Assembly (NCBI GenBank): GCA_037042915.1
Contig: CM073196.1
Location: 2,108,001 to 2,172,000 of the forward strand
Source of the DNA: Auricularia sp. M13
Taxonomy: Eukaryota; Basidiomycota; Agaricomycetes; Auriculariales; Auriculariaceae
Length of the DNA stretch: 64,000 nucleotides
Reading direction: 5' to 3'
Program-made: the position numbers and the translations under genes
In this document: one piece after another, positions 22,354-34,084 of the stretch
Position numbering within the stretch: the stretch's first letter is position 1
Layout: each line of letters begins with the position of its first letter
Notes under the pieces: generated by a model
Databases searched by the model: none
What the model saw: only the letters and a program-made list of their open reading frames with translations
Told to the model about the DNA's origin: nothing

Positions 22354-23697
22354 ATGGCCGTTCAGCAGAGGAGGCGAGAGCGACTCGCCAAGCATTCGTA
22401 CCACGGCGCGCTGCCGCATTTCCACCAGACGCACGCTGTCGTATACCATCTCGATGGTTCCGCGTACCGATGGTCGGCACGCAATAATCGCAAGGGCAGA
22501 CATCGACTCGAGGCCAAGAACGACGAAACCAAGGGCCGCTACGAGCGCAGCTTTCTGCAGCGTTGCCTGAGGTGTGCTTGCCCGTCGTCCATGCGAACTG
22601 GGATCTCTCGCTGACATCGGGAAGGCTCTTCACTGCCATCGAATACTGGAATATCTCCTGGTGGGTTGCCATCGACTGTAAGCGCAGGTCGACCAGGCGT
22701 GGTGCAGCAAGGCTGACTCGACCCGTAGTCTTGATTGGGTCCATCGTATGGTGCATAAACGGCGTGTACGCTTTCACGCCCCTCGTCAACTCGCATTTCG
22801 CAGAAAATGACGATGCCGTGAACTGGACGGCGTGGCTGGGCGCGACAATATTCTTCTTTGGCGGCATTCTCGCCTTTGTCGAAGCCTGGACAGTCGACGA
22901 CGATGCGTTCTTTGGCTGGCACCTCTTCAAACGCAAGCACGATGACGTTGAGGCAATCGCTAATGGCACCGAGGACTCGGAGGCGCATGGTAACGGGCAC
23001 GTCAAGGAAGGCGTCCAGCATCTTGAAAAGCGGCTCAAGTCCAAGGATTTGGGATTGTGGGCAGCAGGCGTGCAAATGGTAGCCGCGACGATCTTCTGGA
23101 TGGCGGGTACGCATTGAATGTCCATCGTATCAACTTTCAGTGCGCTGACGCGGGGATTTGGTCATCAGGCTGGACGAGTTTGCCCGTCATATTCGATTCC
23201 ATCCATGATAGGACAGTCCTGTTCGCCTGGGTCTATTGGACACCACAACTTGCCGGCATTGGTTTCATGATCAGTGGGTGCGTTGAGCGGCGTGTTCACG
23301 CGCAGAACAAACTGTTGAAGCGTGCGCCCTTAGATTGCTGTTTATGCTTGAAACGCAGAAGAAGTGGTACAAACCGGAACTGCTGAACCCTGGGTGGCAT
23401 GTGGGATGTCAGTTCTGCCACTGCACAACTTACCGTTCACTGACAAGGTGATGATCTTCAGTTTGGAATATTGTCGGCGGGTTGGGTTTCTTCCTTTGCC
23501 CAGGTGAGGAAGCCTAAGCATATGCCAATATCAACAGGACAGGCGCTGAGCGTTCCGCAGCCTTCGGGTACTCGCAAAAGAGCTGGAGGAAATATCAAAG
23601 CTCCCTCAGCACTTTCTGGGGCAGCTGGGCTTTCCTTATCTCTTCAGTTCCGCAGCTCTACGAGGCGGTAAACCCTATTCAACCGAAGCAGGCGTAA
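22354..23697 (+). CDS. Multi-pass integral membrane protein (conserved fungal family)
   Basis: Seven exons: 22354-22571, 22625-22677, 22729-23106, 23169-23277, 23334-23407, 23462-23503, 23543-23697 (342 aa). After a basic N-terminus of about 70 residues come hydrophobic segments in the order AIEYWNISWWVAI, FLIGSIVWCINGVYAF, WLGATIFFFGGILAFVEAW, AGVQMVAATIFWMAG, YWTPQLAGIGFMISGLLFML and FWNIVGGLGFFLC. The protein ends with STFWGSWAFLISSVPQLYEA. The block LETQKKWYKPELLNPGWHVG between the helices is shared by a widespread fungal family annotated only as integral membrane protein. Function is unknown. The sixth intron is just 39 bases, and the N-terminal exon is less certain than the rest. Confidence 0.72.
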
Positions 23698-24008
23698 CGC
23701 GGACGCTCATTTGAGTGAGTATGTTGTATCGGAGGACGATGTATCTATAGACAGACTATCATCAGCTATCATCCTATCCGGCATTGCAATGCCATTCCAG
23801 TGTTCAGAGCATGTCGCCGATCCAGACTTGTGGCAGTATCTGCTTGTAGTGATATTCGTCATTTCTTTGGCGGCTGTGCGCCGCCTTTTGGACCGGAGTC
23901 GTCCGAGGCGCTCGACGCGTGCCGCAGGCGCCGCTTGCGACTGTTTACTTCACCTCCTTCCCGCTTTGCACGTTTTCTGCTTTCTCTGAGAGGGGCATTC
24001 CAGCGGCC
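23698..24008. other. Intergenic upstream of the Ser/Thr-rich membrane protein
   Basis: 311 bases with no supported gene. If the next gene has an extra first exon with a signal peptide it would lie here; the frame into 24009 is open back to 23919. Confidence 0.4.
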
Positions 24009-25457
24009 ATGGCGTGCCAGACGATCCCCACCTCGACGCTGTTCTCGACGACGGTCATCACCTCATTTTCTGTCAAAGCGAGCTTGAGACGACTACGATC
24101 ACATCCCCGGCGCAGACGAGCACGACCTCGACGCCAGTATGCGCGAGCTCGGCGACCATCACGCTGTCAGACTCGGTGGCTACCACCTGCGCGAGCACGT
24201 CCATGTCGACGTTTGAGACAACCATCCCCGGTGCGTCCGACAGGCAGCCTGTGCGCGGCCGGCGGCGCTGACACACCGTCTGCGTGCTCCAGGCGAGACC
24301 GACACCCAGACTATAACCCACACAAGCACTGTGCCCATTACGTCTATCTCGAGTGTCCCGACGTCCACGCTGTATTCCACGTCGTGCCCGCCGGACGACT
24401 CGACGCCGCCTCCGACGCCTCCTTCGACACCTACGCCAACACCAACACCAACGCCACCGCCAGACGACAGGCCACCGCCCACGTCTACAAGCGACCATCA
24501 CGACGACCTGGGCACGACGACAATAACCTCTGGCATCACGCTACCCAACGGGCAGACAAGCTTCACTGTCATCGTCATTACGACCCAACCCCCGCAGCTC
24601 AATGATCCAAATGGCAGCGGCGGGGACGGCGGTGGGGCAGCCCGCGCGGCGAAGATTGGAGGCGCTGTTGTGGGCAGTATCGTTGGAGCTGCGTTACTTG
24701 TAGGTCTCGCAGTCTGGTTCTGGAAGAGAAGCAGGTGATTTCTTTGCTGCCATACTTTATTCAGTGATCATCATCGCTGACCACGGAACAACGCAGGCGT
24801 TGGGATGACATCTTCGAGGACTCTGACGATGAGGCCGGCGCATTCGACGCGCACCCTGGTTGGAAGATTGTCGGCGCCCCAGTGCGATTGAGAAATCGGT
24901 CCCGGAGGGCCAGGAAACCGAGACTGGATCTGGACCCCCCTGCTCCTGCACCGTACCACGTTCGTAGACGCTCCCTACCTATCCATCGCTCTGTCTGATA
25001 GCTGACACGTATGTCGTTCTAGTATGGGTTGGTCGGATCCACGACAGCGATGAACGCTCCAGCACATGCCCAAACGCCATCGTCTCCTCCGGAATCCCCG
25101 CTCGGCGCTATCGTTCGTCCCGCCTCGTCCACCGCGCACACGCGAGTGCCGAGCGAGCTTACGCTGCCGCCGGGCGTCCTTGGGACGCCGCTGTTCACGT
25201 CGGACCCGTTCGCAGCGCAACCTGTCCACCCAATGTCCGCACGTGGTGGCTCACCGTCGCCGCGCGTGTCTCTGGGCTCTTCCAATACGCTCGAAATGGC
25301 CGCCGCTGCGAACGCGAGCGCCTCCGTGCAGTTCGATCCCAATCGCTCGCCGATGAAGGCACCTGTCCCTCCGCAGCAGCAGACATCGCCGGTCATTGTG
25401 CATCAAGATGCAGGGCCCGCGCCTGCAGCGCAGACGCCGCCTGCCTACAGGGACTGA
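24009..25457 (+). CDS. Ser/Thr/Pro-rich single-pass membrane protein
   Basis: Exons 24293-24734, 24797-24959 and 25023-25457 are clear, and a first exon ends at 24230. The extracellular part is rich in Thr, Ser and Pro (TTTITSPAQTSTT, PTPTPTPTPPP), suiting O-glycosylation. A Gly/Ala-rich juxtamembrane segment leads into one membrane helix (AVVGSIVGAALLVGLAVWF) with a KRSRR stop-transfer signal. An acidic box (WDDIFEDSDDE) and a long disordered cytosolic tail (YGLVGSTTAMNAP) follow. This layout is common in basidiomycete cell-surface sensors of the Wsc/Mid2 kind; a sensing role is inference. ATG 24009 (MACQTIPTSTLF) is one base out of frame with the rest of exon 1, bridged only by a 35-base intron at 24054-24088 or by a sequence error. 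Confidence 0.68.
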
Positions 25458-26198
25458 CATGTACAATCGGCTGGCCAGCTGATGTGGGAACGACCGACAT
25501 GATCTCCCCGAGTTTGTGCTGACTGTTGGGAACATTCGACCTGGATTTCCGTTGTTTTTTCATTCGCTCCGCATGCGCTGTGCGGGGCCCTTTCCACGAC
25601 TCTTTACACCCTAAGCCCTTATCTTCTCATTGCCCCGTCCCCCGCCCCACACTGAATTAAGTCTCGCTCTTCTCGCACAACCTACACTGGACATTGGGAC
25701 ACTCACGACATAACACTCGCTTAGACATTTGATTATCACCATCTCCTCTCCACAACCTATTCACGCTGTCTCCTCGTGCACTGAAACCGCATCCAGCATT
25801 CTTAACTCCCTAGGAAGTTGAAATCCTTCGCGTTGATACGTAGAACTCCTCCGATCTTTATTCTGCTTTACTCGGCTGCCAAAATATAGATAACTTCGCG
25901 ACAGCGAGTAATACCACAGCATTTCTATAGCATTGGTCATTTCAGTATGGGATTCTATATGGTAAACCCTAGTGTCCGAATAAGATAACTTTGTCGAGGG
26001 GCAGCAGGAAATGTGGAGACAGGAGTGTTGGCTGCAGCAGTAAGGCGCGTGGTGTGGGTGACATTACGACAGGGAGTCGTCGACGTTGTCGTGGATATAG
26101 CGTAGGCCGTTTCTATGCGCGATGGGTCAGCGGAGCTCGGCGGCCGCACGTGACGGGATGAAATGCACTTGCAATATTGAATAGTGGCTGGGGTTGGG
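25458..26198. other. Intergenic, AT-richer than its surroundings
   Basis: 741 bases between two convergent genes. The stretch 25560-25960 is noticeably AT-rich and contains no supported frame. A 97-codon minus frame at 25955-26248 overlaps the neighbouring gene's end and is treated as a shadow. Confidence 0.5.
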
Positions 26199-26900
26199 TC
26201 ATTGTTGCGGCTGTGGGGTGGACGCCCTGGAGCCGGGCTCGTCGACATCCTCGGCGAAACCAGAATCTCTGTGATTTTCGTCGTCTTTTGATGGTGGGGG
26301 CGGCGGAGGCGAGCGTGGTCGGTGATCCAGCAACGCTGGGCCTATTTCTTCTGGCAGGTTCAGCAGCGCGGGCCCGGACGCTGAGCCCTCTTGCGGGACT
26401 GAGCCAGGCTGTTGCGGCTGTTGCGATTGCTGCGGCTGCTGGCCTTTCTTGGGCGTCTTGCCGACGACGCGCTTAAGCAGGTTTGAGGCGTCCTTCATGA
26501 GCTGTGCGAGGTCCTCCCACGCCAGGTCCTGCTCCTGCTGCTGGTGCTGCCGCCGCTCGGCCTGGGCGCGCAGCATCTCCGAGCGGGCGGCAAGGCCGAG
26601 CGCACGCGACGACTTGCGTTTCCTGGGCGCGATCTCTGGCAACGGCGCAAAAGAGATGCCCTGCGTCGGGCTGGCCGTCCTGGCCTCGTTGTACAGGCTG
26701 TTGCCCACCGACGCCGAGCGGAGGATGCCTGGCCGGGGTCTGTGCGACGACGTGGACGAGGACGGCGACGGCGTGCGCGAGATGTTGAGCGCAATTTCCG
26801 AGTGCGAGTGCATGCTCGGCCGTCGTGGGCGCGGACTGGTCACCGTCACCGTCACGGCAGGCGGCAGCGGGGGCGGCGACGACGGCGCGCTGACGGACAT
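26199..26900 (-). CDS. Unknown disordered protein, conserved-looking in fungi
   Basis: Uninterrupted 233-codon frame from ATG 26900. The N-terminal half is Ser/Pro-rich with likely phosphorylation sites (SPSSSTSSHRPRPGILRSAS). A central block SFAPLPEIAPRKRKSSRALG followed by LAARSEMLRAQAERR looks like the conserved core of a fungal family known only as hypothetical. Then a helical segment (LAWEDLAQLMKDASNLLKRV) and Gln/Pro-rich and acidic ends. No enzyme motif or membrane segment. Divergent from NAA20 with 100 bases between ATGs. The coding call rests on the long ATG-initiated frame and the non-random domain pattern. Confidence 0.65.
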   Translation of the reverse strand: MSVSAPSSPPPLPPAVTVTVTSPRPRRPSMHSHSEIALNISRTPSPSSSTSSHRPRPGILRSASVGNSLYNEARTASPTQGISFAPLPEIAPRKRKSSRALGLAARSEMLRAQAERRQHQQQEQDLAWEDLAQLMKDASNLLKRVVGKTPKKGQQPQQSQQPQQPGSVPQEGSASGPALLNLPEEIGPALLDHRPRSPPPPPPSKDDENHRDSGFAEDVDEPGSRASTPQPQQ

Positions 26901-27000
26901 GGCAGAGCGTGCCTAAGACAGAGAGAGAGGCTCGGAGTGGGTGCCGGCGAGGCCCGGGACTCGTGTCAGCGACGAGTCTTTCCAACTCAACTGTCCAACG
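26901..27000. promoter_or_regulatory. 100-base divergent promoter of the unknown gene and NAA20
   Basis: Short shared upstream region including a GAGAGAG run at about 26920-26928. No other site recognised. Confidence 0.4.
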
Positions 27001-27752
27001 ATGAGCAGACTCCGCAGCTTCAGGGCCACAGATCTCTTCAAATTCAACAACATGTGCGCGTGCGCGTCTCCGCTTATCCCCGTTAATCCCGCATCGCAGC
27101 AACCTCGATGTCTGGACAGAAACTGTACGATCCACCCGCGAACGCGTCTGCTGCATGGCTCACGCGGTCCCAGTACAGCATCTCGTTCTACCTAAACTAC
27201 CTCGCGCGCTGGCCAGACCTGTGTTACGTCCAGGAGGCGGCTAACGGCAAGCTCATGGGCTATGGTGCGCGTTCCTTCCGACGTTGCAAAATGCACGCCC
27301 TCAACGTGTTCCTGCAGTCATCGGCAAAGCCGAAGGCGTTAACGAGGACTGGCACGGCCATGTCACCGCCATTTCCGTGGCTCCTGAGTACCGTCGACTG
27401 CACCTGGCCAACAAGATGATGAACCTCCTCGAATACATTTCGGACAAGGCCTACCGCGGCTACTTCGTCGACCTCTATGTCCGATGTGATAACAACATAG
27501 CCGTCGAACTCTACGAGCGCTCGGGGTACAGCGTTTACAGACGAGTTGAAGGCTACTACGGCAGTCTATCACCAGACAGTGTGACTTTGGAAGAGGACGC
27601 ATTCGGTATGCCCAACTATCCTCTGAAAACGACCGTCTAATCCATCTCCTTTCGGCTCAGATATGCGAAAGCCCTTGTCTCGAGACGTGAATCGAAAATC
27701 TGTCCGACCTAACGGGCGAAATATAGTGGTGCCAGCCAGCCAGGTATCTTAG
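27001..27752 (+). CDS. NAA20: NatB N-terminal acetyltransferase catalytic subunit
   Basis: Acetylates nascent proteins starting Met-Asp, Met-Glu, Met-Asn or Met-Gln, bound at the ribosome with Naa25. Five exons: 27001-27053, 27100-27124, 27174-27264, 27318-27605, 27661-27752 (182 aa, normal). The fold is traced by FRATDLFKFNNINLDVWTET, YSISFYLNYLARWPD, MGYVIGKAEG, WHGHVTAISVAPEYRRL, LYVRCDNNIAVELYERSGYS and EDAFDMRKPLSRD. Two details stand out. The acetyl-CoA loop, usually RRLGLA, reads RRLHLA here. If the last intron is retained the frame stays open and ends ten residues later (MPNYPLKTTV), replacing the conserved tail. The gene ends 20 bases from IML1, which is convergent. Confidence 0.94.
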
Positions 27753-27772
27753 CTTTGGACTTCATCCACTTG

Positions 27773-30700
27773 TCATTCTAGGTGCATTACACTACGGATG
27801 GGAAACGGGGAATATACATCGTCCTTGCTGCCAGCCGTCGTCGGCGTAAGGGGCAAGTTCTTCAACGCTTCATCGTAAAAGCGCGCGAGTGCCAGCTCGT
27901 CCGCGCAAAACTCCTCCAGCCGCTTGCGCACACCTTCCACAATATCGGAAGGTGTCTCCTTCTCCTTTGTCTGGCTCAGGCTGCCTCTCTCGGGCTGGAT
28001 GAGCCTGTTCTTCAGCCAGCGGAATCCCTCTTGGCCGCCGATAATCTGGACAAACGCCGCTCCGGACTTGTGCACATACTGCGCGTACTTGAACGGCGCC
28101 GCGCGATACGAATACACGACATCGACGCGGTCAGAGTACGACGACCCCGCCTCGACGTCGAGCACGAAATCAAACTTGCGCAGAATCAGGCTTTCGAAGT
28201 AGTTGTCCGTCCGCGTGCCGTCGTTGAAAGATTTCATGGATAGGACGGGTGGGGGGCGAGCCAGACGGATGGGAAGACACGACTGGAAGACGTTCTTCTT
28301 GCCAATGTCGATAATTTGGTCCACGTGCGCTTCTACGATCTTGAGCCCGGACTTCTCGATGGCCTGCGCTTTCCGCTCAGCATATAGAGCAGTCATATAT
28401 GTGTGCACACGCGCACCCTGTTCCAAGATCTGAGCGTGTCCTGAATGCACTTGGCCGTCGTGCCCAGCCATTGCAATTCGAAATGAAAGCCATTGACGGG
28501 ATTGTGTATAACGTCGTGGTGCAAGATGACACGCTCCGCCTGGTCGCTCTTCTTGTTCGGGTCAACGTCGATAATGCACGTCTGGCTAAGCAGCAGTTGT
28601 CGCTTCGCGTGCGTGTTAATCGGGGGCGGCTTATTGGGTCGTGCCACCTCCAGCCCAGATGCCTTGTCACCCTGGGCTTCGACGGATACCTGTCGCCGTC
28701 CGTGGAACCAAGCACGCTGCGGAGGCGTTGCGTACTCGCCAACGAGCTGGTAGAAGTAGTTACTGGTACACAGCGGTCAGTGGGTGTAGTTTAACGTCGT
28801 GCACGTAACATACCCATCGAGAAAAGGATGCCGATGGCGACAGTGCTCGAACAGGCCCTGTCGCTGCAAGCGCACACCGCGCTCAGTCGCCTGGTCGCGC
28901 GTGGAGACATCCTTAAATTCGCGCACGAGCCAAGATACGAAGTCGGACCCGGTAAATGCATCGTGGTAAGTGCTGCTATGCCACCGGTAATTCTTGAAAG
29001 GCACGCCATCTGGCTCGCGCATAGCCTTTGCGATCTGAGCCAGCGAGTACTGCTCGAAGACGCGCTCGCTCTTGGCTTTCTTCTGCAGCGGGCCTGTAGC
29101 ATGCACCTCGTCAATCCGGTCTGTTACGTTCGCGTCGAGGACGCATGCCGCAGGGCCGAGAGTAGTCGCAACGAAACGGAGCGCAGTGGGGGGCGGCTTG
29201 GAGTCAGACGTCCAACGAGCTTTGCTGAAGAGCTCTGCGAGCTTATCAGCTCCTTTGAGACGTATCTCCTCGTCGTTCAGCCCCTCATCTGGCATAGGTG
29301 GGTCGGAAGGTAGGACGATGAAGCGTGTACGCCAGTAGCGCAACGAATCACTGAACGTCTGCTCGTAGCCAGCGATGAGCATGTCAAGTCTGTGATCCTT
29401 CGTCAGACATGATGATGAACAGAAACTTCGTGTACGCACCGATTCCAACCATATGCCTCAAGGTTTGGGAATGCGAACGTAGTCGCCACAGACGTGTACC
29501 CGTCACCCATACGAGGCCAGACAAGACATTGATACTCGAACGAAGGCGAATTGGTCAGGCGGCGATATCGCTTCACCTGGATGCCCTCGCCATTGTACGA
29601 TAGACAGTGAATTTCGTTGCTCATGCTCAGGTATACAGGCGTGTGAGGATCGCGCAGAATCTCACTCACGCCCTTGAACCCGCGATGCGTCTGCTGGCCA
29701 CGGAACTGCCAAGAATCTGCTCGGTGACCCGGTTCTGCAGGCGGATTCAGCACGAATTGGAACCCCTGTGCGAGTCGCAGAGAAGCCATGCACCGCAGGA
29801 CGGCAAGGGCGCATGCGCTTCGCCGGTCGTCGTCCCGTAACTGCGTCGGCAGCTCGCGGACTAGAAAAGAAGGCATGTCGGTGTTGACGACAAACGTGTA
29901 CTCGTTGAGGTTGAACTCTGTATCCAGCTCCGTCGGAGTGGGGGCGCAGTCAACTGTAAGCGGTAGACATGCCGGCGCGGCCATGGACTTCCACTTGATC
30001 GTATGCTCAAATGATGGTCGTGGAAAGATGTGCTGCCATCGTTTCGCGAGAGAGGTCTGGGAGTCGGGGACACGTGTCTCTGGCTTTGAGGGATTCATAT
30101 GAAGCGATGGAGGCTGGCGCGAAGACAGCAATGTGGAACGTCGTACGAGGCCTAATGAGCCACTGCCTAATGAGTCGCGCGGAGGAGTTGCACCGGGCGA
30201 GGAACGGCTTGGTTGGTGTCTTGCATGCGGTTGCAAGGTATCCTCTTCGGAGAATTGGCGAGAGACTGGTACAGTGCGTCGAATGGGCCCGCCCTTGATG
30301 GCGACAGGTTTGGGTGGGCTTGCCGGCCGCGCTAATTCAATAGGCGCGCTTTCTTTCACGGGGGATGAGGTATTCGAAGTCGATGCCTGTGCGGAAGGAC
30401 GGAGTGCGCCGAATATACTGGAGGCGAGTTTGGATGCGAAACTCTGCGTCGAATGTGTTGCCGGCCGTGCCGGTGTCGCCTGAGTGTGCGAGTGCGCGCT
30501 GCCAGATGGACTGGGCGAGTCCTGTCTACGTATAGTACTTGTAGGTTCGTCGCGCTTAGGCTGCGGGGACTCGGACGTCTCCGTTATTGTGGGCACTGCG
30601 CGTGACCATTTTTCAGTAGGAGAGCTGGATAAAGGCGTGTCCAGAGGCGACGCGTTGCGGCTAGGGCGGTCTGAAGCGCTCTGAGAGAGCACAGACATCC

Positions 30701-32906
30701 GTTTCGACCGTTCGCGAATGGTCTTGACAGAGCTAGACATGACTGTGCTACCCCCAGAAGATGTGACACTAGCACGCTGAACCCCTAGAGACGGGCGTCT
30801 TTCGAACGAGAAAACGTCAGCGTCGAATTGGTCGTAAGCCGCCTTCTTGTCAAAATCGCGCTGACCCAGACGTGAGGGCTGAGGGACGGTAGTCTCCAGA
30901 AACGGGATTTCAATCGCGCTGAGGAGGTCGTGCTCGAGGAGACTCATCATCTGAATCTCGTGCATCCTGCAGCGTGCCACGAACCGATCTGGTCTGATAG
31001 GAAGATCCATCTGCACGTCCCAGAAGGTTGTGCTGACCCAGAATGGCTCCCAGTAAAATAAGCTCTTCTCGCGCGTCGACTCGTCCTCGTGCAAGTCGCC
31101 ACCCCATAGCGGATCGTGGGAGCGGGAACTTGTTTTGCCATCCTGTCGCAGCTCAGGATCTTGCGCGCGGAAGCTGAATACGGGCGACCGATGCAAAGGC
31201 GGCTTGCCTAGACACACAAGGTCCAGTCCGAACCCTTGGTCAAGCATGCGGCTCGTTGTAAGGCGAAGCAGGTGCTTTGAAACACTGAAGTGCCCGGTGC
31301 CCGGCGTAATGAGGATCGCGGTTGCACCAGTGATATTCAACGAGCGATCAATGTAGTGCCGTTCCGTAGGGTTGAGTGCAAGATTAATCGCCTCTAGAAT
31401 AGGCCCCTCATGCGCAAATGAGATACGGCCAAGGATAGGGACTTCGCCGCTCTTAAATGCCTGAATGCCCGCTCTGTCCGGGCCACTCGAGGCAATGCTA
31501 TCCTCGGACGCTTTCCGCTGTCCAGCAGAGGGCGGCGAGTGTGACTGTGCTTCAGCCATGGCCTTGGCGCGATGGTAGTGATGCGTGAGGAGGATGTCCC
31601 GCTGAAAGGTCCAGAGTGACTCCTTCAACTGAACGAGCGTTTCCTTCCAGTTATGATCGGGTACGACCTCGTGGTCTACAATCACTCTGAAGAAGTCTTT
31701 GTAGTCGTTGCCATCGTCGTCCTTCCTTAGTGGACCAGCCGCAAGCTGGAGCTCGGACTGAGCATAGTAGACGCGCGAAACCAGGACAATGGTGACAAGG
31801 TGGTTGGTGTTTAAAGCGCGCCACTGTTCAAAGAGCGCCGGCAGGAAGGAATGCACAAGCTTCTCATAATAGCGCTCTCCGTCGTCAGAGAAATGCCAAA
31901 GCTCGCGGCAGACCTGGATGAAGACGGTGATCTTGGCCGAGAGCGACCTGAAAATGACCTTCGTTCTCGGGGCGACGAACGCAGCAGAAACCTACACGAA
32001 ATGTCAATTTGAGCAAGTTCATTTGAACTTGGAAGTGACCTTCTTTTGACCGATATATATTGCCTTCACAGATGCGTCTGTGCAGCCAGCATAGTTGATC
32101 TTCTGGTCGACGTGCACGCACTGGCCCGCAAGATGGTTCGACGTGCGCCACATGTCCGAGCGCCCAAGGTATTGATCTTGGAAGCACACCTCCACATAGT
32201 CCGCGGCATGCTGCTCGTGGTCCACCTTGAGCGGCGCAGGGATTCGTCGTGAGCTTGCGCGGTGCATGGATGGATAGGGGGCGGCTAACCTTGGTTAGCC
32301 TGACTTGTTTCTGAAAGCCGAACAAGTTGGCTACAGTCGAGTTGAACTGGACCTGATCGACGGTGAGCAGGGCTGGGTGTATGCGAGAGAATGGCTTACC
32401 TGGACTGCATGCTTCTCCGGGTGCAAGTGCGGGTCGTATACGAAGAGGAAGCCGTTGTGCTCTCCATTCTTCTCCAAGGACGTATCGTCATGCTGGGTCA
32501 CGTGTATGAGGTCCCCCTCTCGGATGCCAGGCCAGAATTCCGCATTCAACAGCACCGGGACAGCGTCGCGTTGCGTGTCGACCCATGCCGTTAGCGTCGT
32601 ACTTTCTCCGAGCGCAAGAGGAGGAGGCGGGGGCGCAACAACGGGAGAATGTCTCAATATCGAAGAGTAGCTAGAGACCGTGGACGACCGCTTTCTTGTC
32701 TGCGTGAGCGTCGTGGGCGGAATCGACGATGTGCGGGACATTGACGATGGCACTCGGCATTGCCGAGTTCTGTGTGGCCAAGTTTGTCTCGCATCGTGTT
32801 CTGCCTCTGGCATCGTTGACACAATGAAGCTTTGACGTTCAGCGACAGAACTGCGTCGACCAGAAAGCGCACGCAGATTATGTGGTCCAGGCGGTCCCTC
32901 TTTCAT
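27773..32906 (-). CDS. IML1: Iml1/DEPDC5, GAP subunit of the SEACIT/GATOR1 complex
   Basis: GTPase-activating subunit that inhibits TORC1 by acting on Rag GTPases at the vacuole when amino acids are scarce. Seven exons: 32906-32400, 32352-32290, 32225-32040, 31991-29440, 29389-28814, 28762-28417, 28363-27773 (1606 aa). Visible blocks: CVHVDQKINYAGCTDASVKA in the N-terminal domain, VFIQVCRELWHFSDDGERYY, AINLALNPTERHYIDR and TGATAILITPGTGHF, FYWEPFWVSTTFWD, then RYWRTRFIVLP, a DEP domain (WHSSTYHDAFTGSDFVSWL) and the C-terminal VFQSCLPIRLARPPP and FDFVLDVEA. A 300-residue Ser/Pro-rich disordered insert splits the middle. ATG 32906 is the first clean start; a GTG at 32930 is not used. Confidence 0.94.
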
Positions 32907-34084
32907 TACGGAGGAATAATCTGTGGTCACGGCGTGCCATTTGCCCCAGTGTCATTGACAGTGATATCACTGTACCAGTCGGTAGCATGAAAGTCTTTGT
33001 TACAAGCTCTGCGCCAATAGATGATCTTCTCCTATTGTTGTTGCTATTTTATTGCAGTATTTACTTACACTGATTTAGGGCCTTGGAACGTTGCAGTACC
33101 GATTGGAAATGTGAGCGCAGAACCATATTACTAGTAAAGTGTCTATCATTCATCACTCAGACGTTGATTTCATGTGTTCCATTTGCTCTCTTGCTCCCTC
33201 ATCACACGTTTTGCCTAAATCACGTGACTTGTGAAGTTGTGTACGTTGTGGCGGTCGGAGATCGAAAGCGTATCAAGCACGACACTGTCTTGACACCGCA
33301 TGAGTCTACATGGTTTATCAGAGTAGAAAGCTTAATCAACGGCTCATAATACTTCGGTACTGAAGCCTTTCCTGACTCCTCAGGGACTGCCTGTCACCGT
33401 TGCTCATTGCGTATGATGGCTGAACGAGTTTATCTTGATACGACAGGGTGACGACTGGACTCCACTATGCATATATTTGATGCAGTTTCTGTGGGCCATG
33501 TTTTACATCAAGCAGCAATGTTAGGCACGGGTGCGAGATGGGCCTTGAAGTGTGGGCCGTACATCAAAAACACATCTGAGAGCGACCAGCCCGAAGCTTT
33601 GGTCAAACTTCAAATGGTCCTTGTTCTATGTTTGATTTCTCTTTCAGAGTTCCAAACTTGCCATTCGTACTCTCGCATGTCACGATCAGAGCGTTCGAAC
33701 AGGTCAAGGACAACAGCGAATATAAATGGCGACAGGTCAACGCAATCAGGTCCTCGGCAGCCACACACATCGTAAGAATGTTCAACACCTCGTCGAGAAA
33801 TAGGTAACTTGAGAACGTGTCATCCAAGTCTCCACCGCGAAGTGTAACAAGGTTTGACGGTTTGAACGCATTTATGCAACTGTCGTAATGTCATACGATT
33901 TTGCGCGTGTCCTCGAGGTGCGTTGTAATGCCTGTTGCCAAAATCCAGATGGTATTAGGATATAGATACAGTATGTAGCGAGGCTGCGCAGGGCAAGTGG
34001 CTGAGTCGGAGTCTAGGACGCGGCGCCTCGAACGTGCCCATCGCGGGCAAACGCGCCTAGACTCCAACGTTCCATGCTCTTGCT
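32907..34084. other. 1.2 kb divergent intergenic region, AT-richer than average
   Basis: Lies between the starts of IML1 and the CCCH gene, so it should hold both promoters. Around 33000-33080 and 33480-33760 the base composition is clearly AT-richer. A 74-codon minus frame at 33603-33827 (DEVLNILTMCVAAEDLIALT) faintly recalls an F-box helix but has no partner exons; it could be a gene remnant or chance. Confidence 0.5.

Noticed and set aside
24180-24482. Minus-strand Gly/Val repeat frame
   Set aside because: Complement of the Thr/Pro repeat of the surface protein, not an independent gene.
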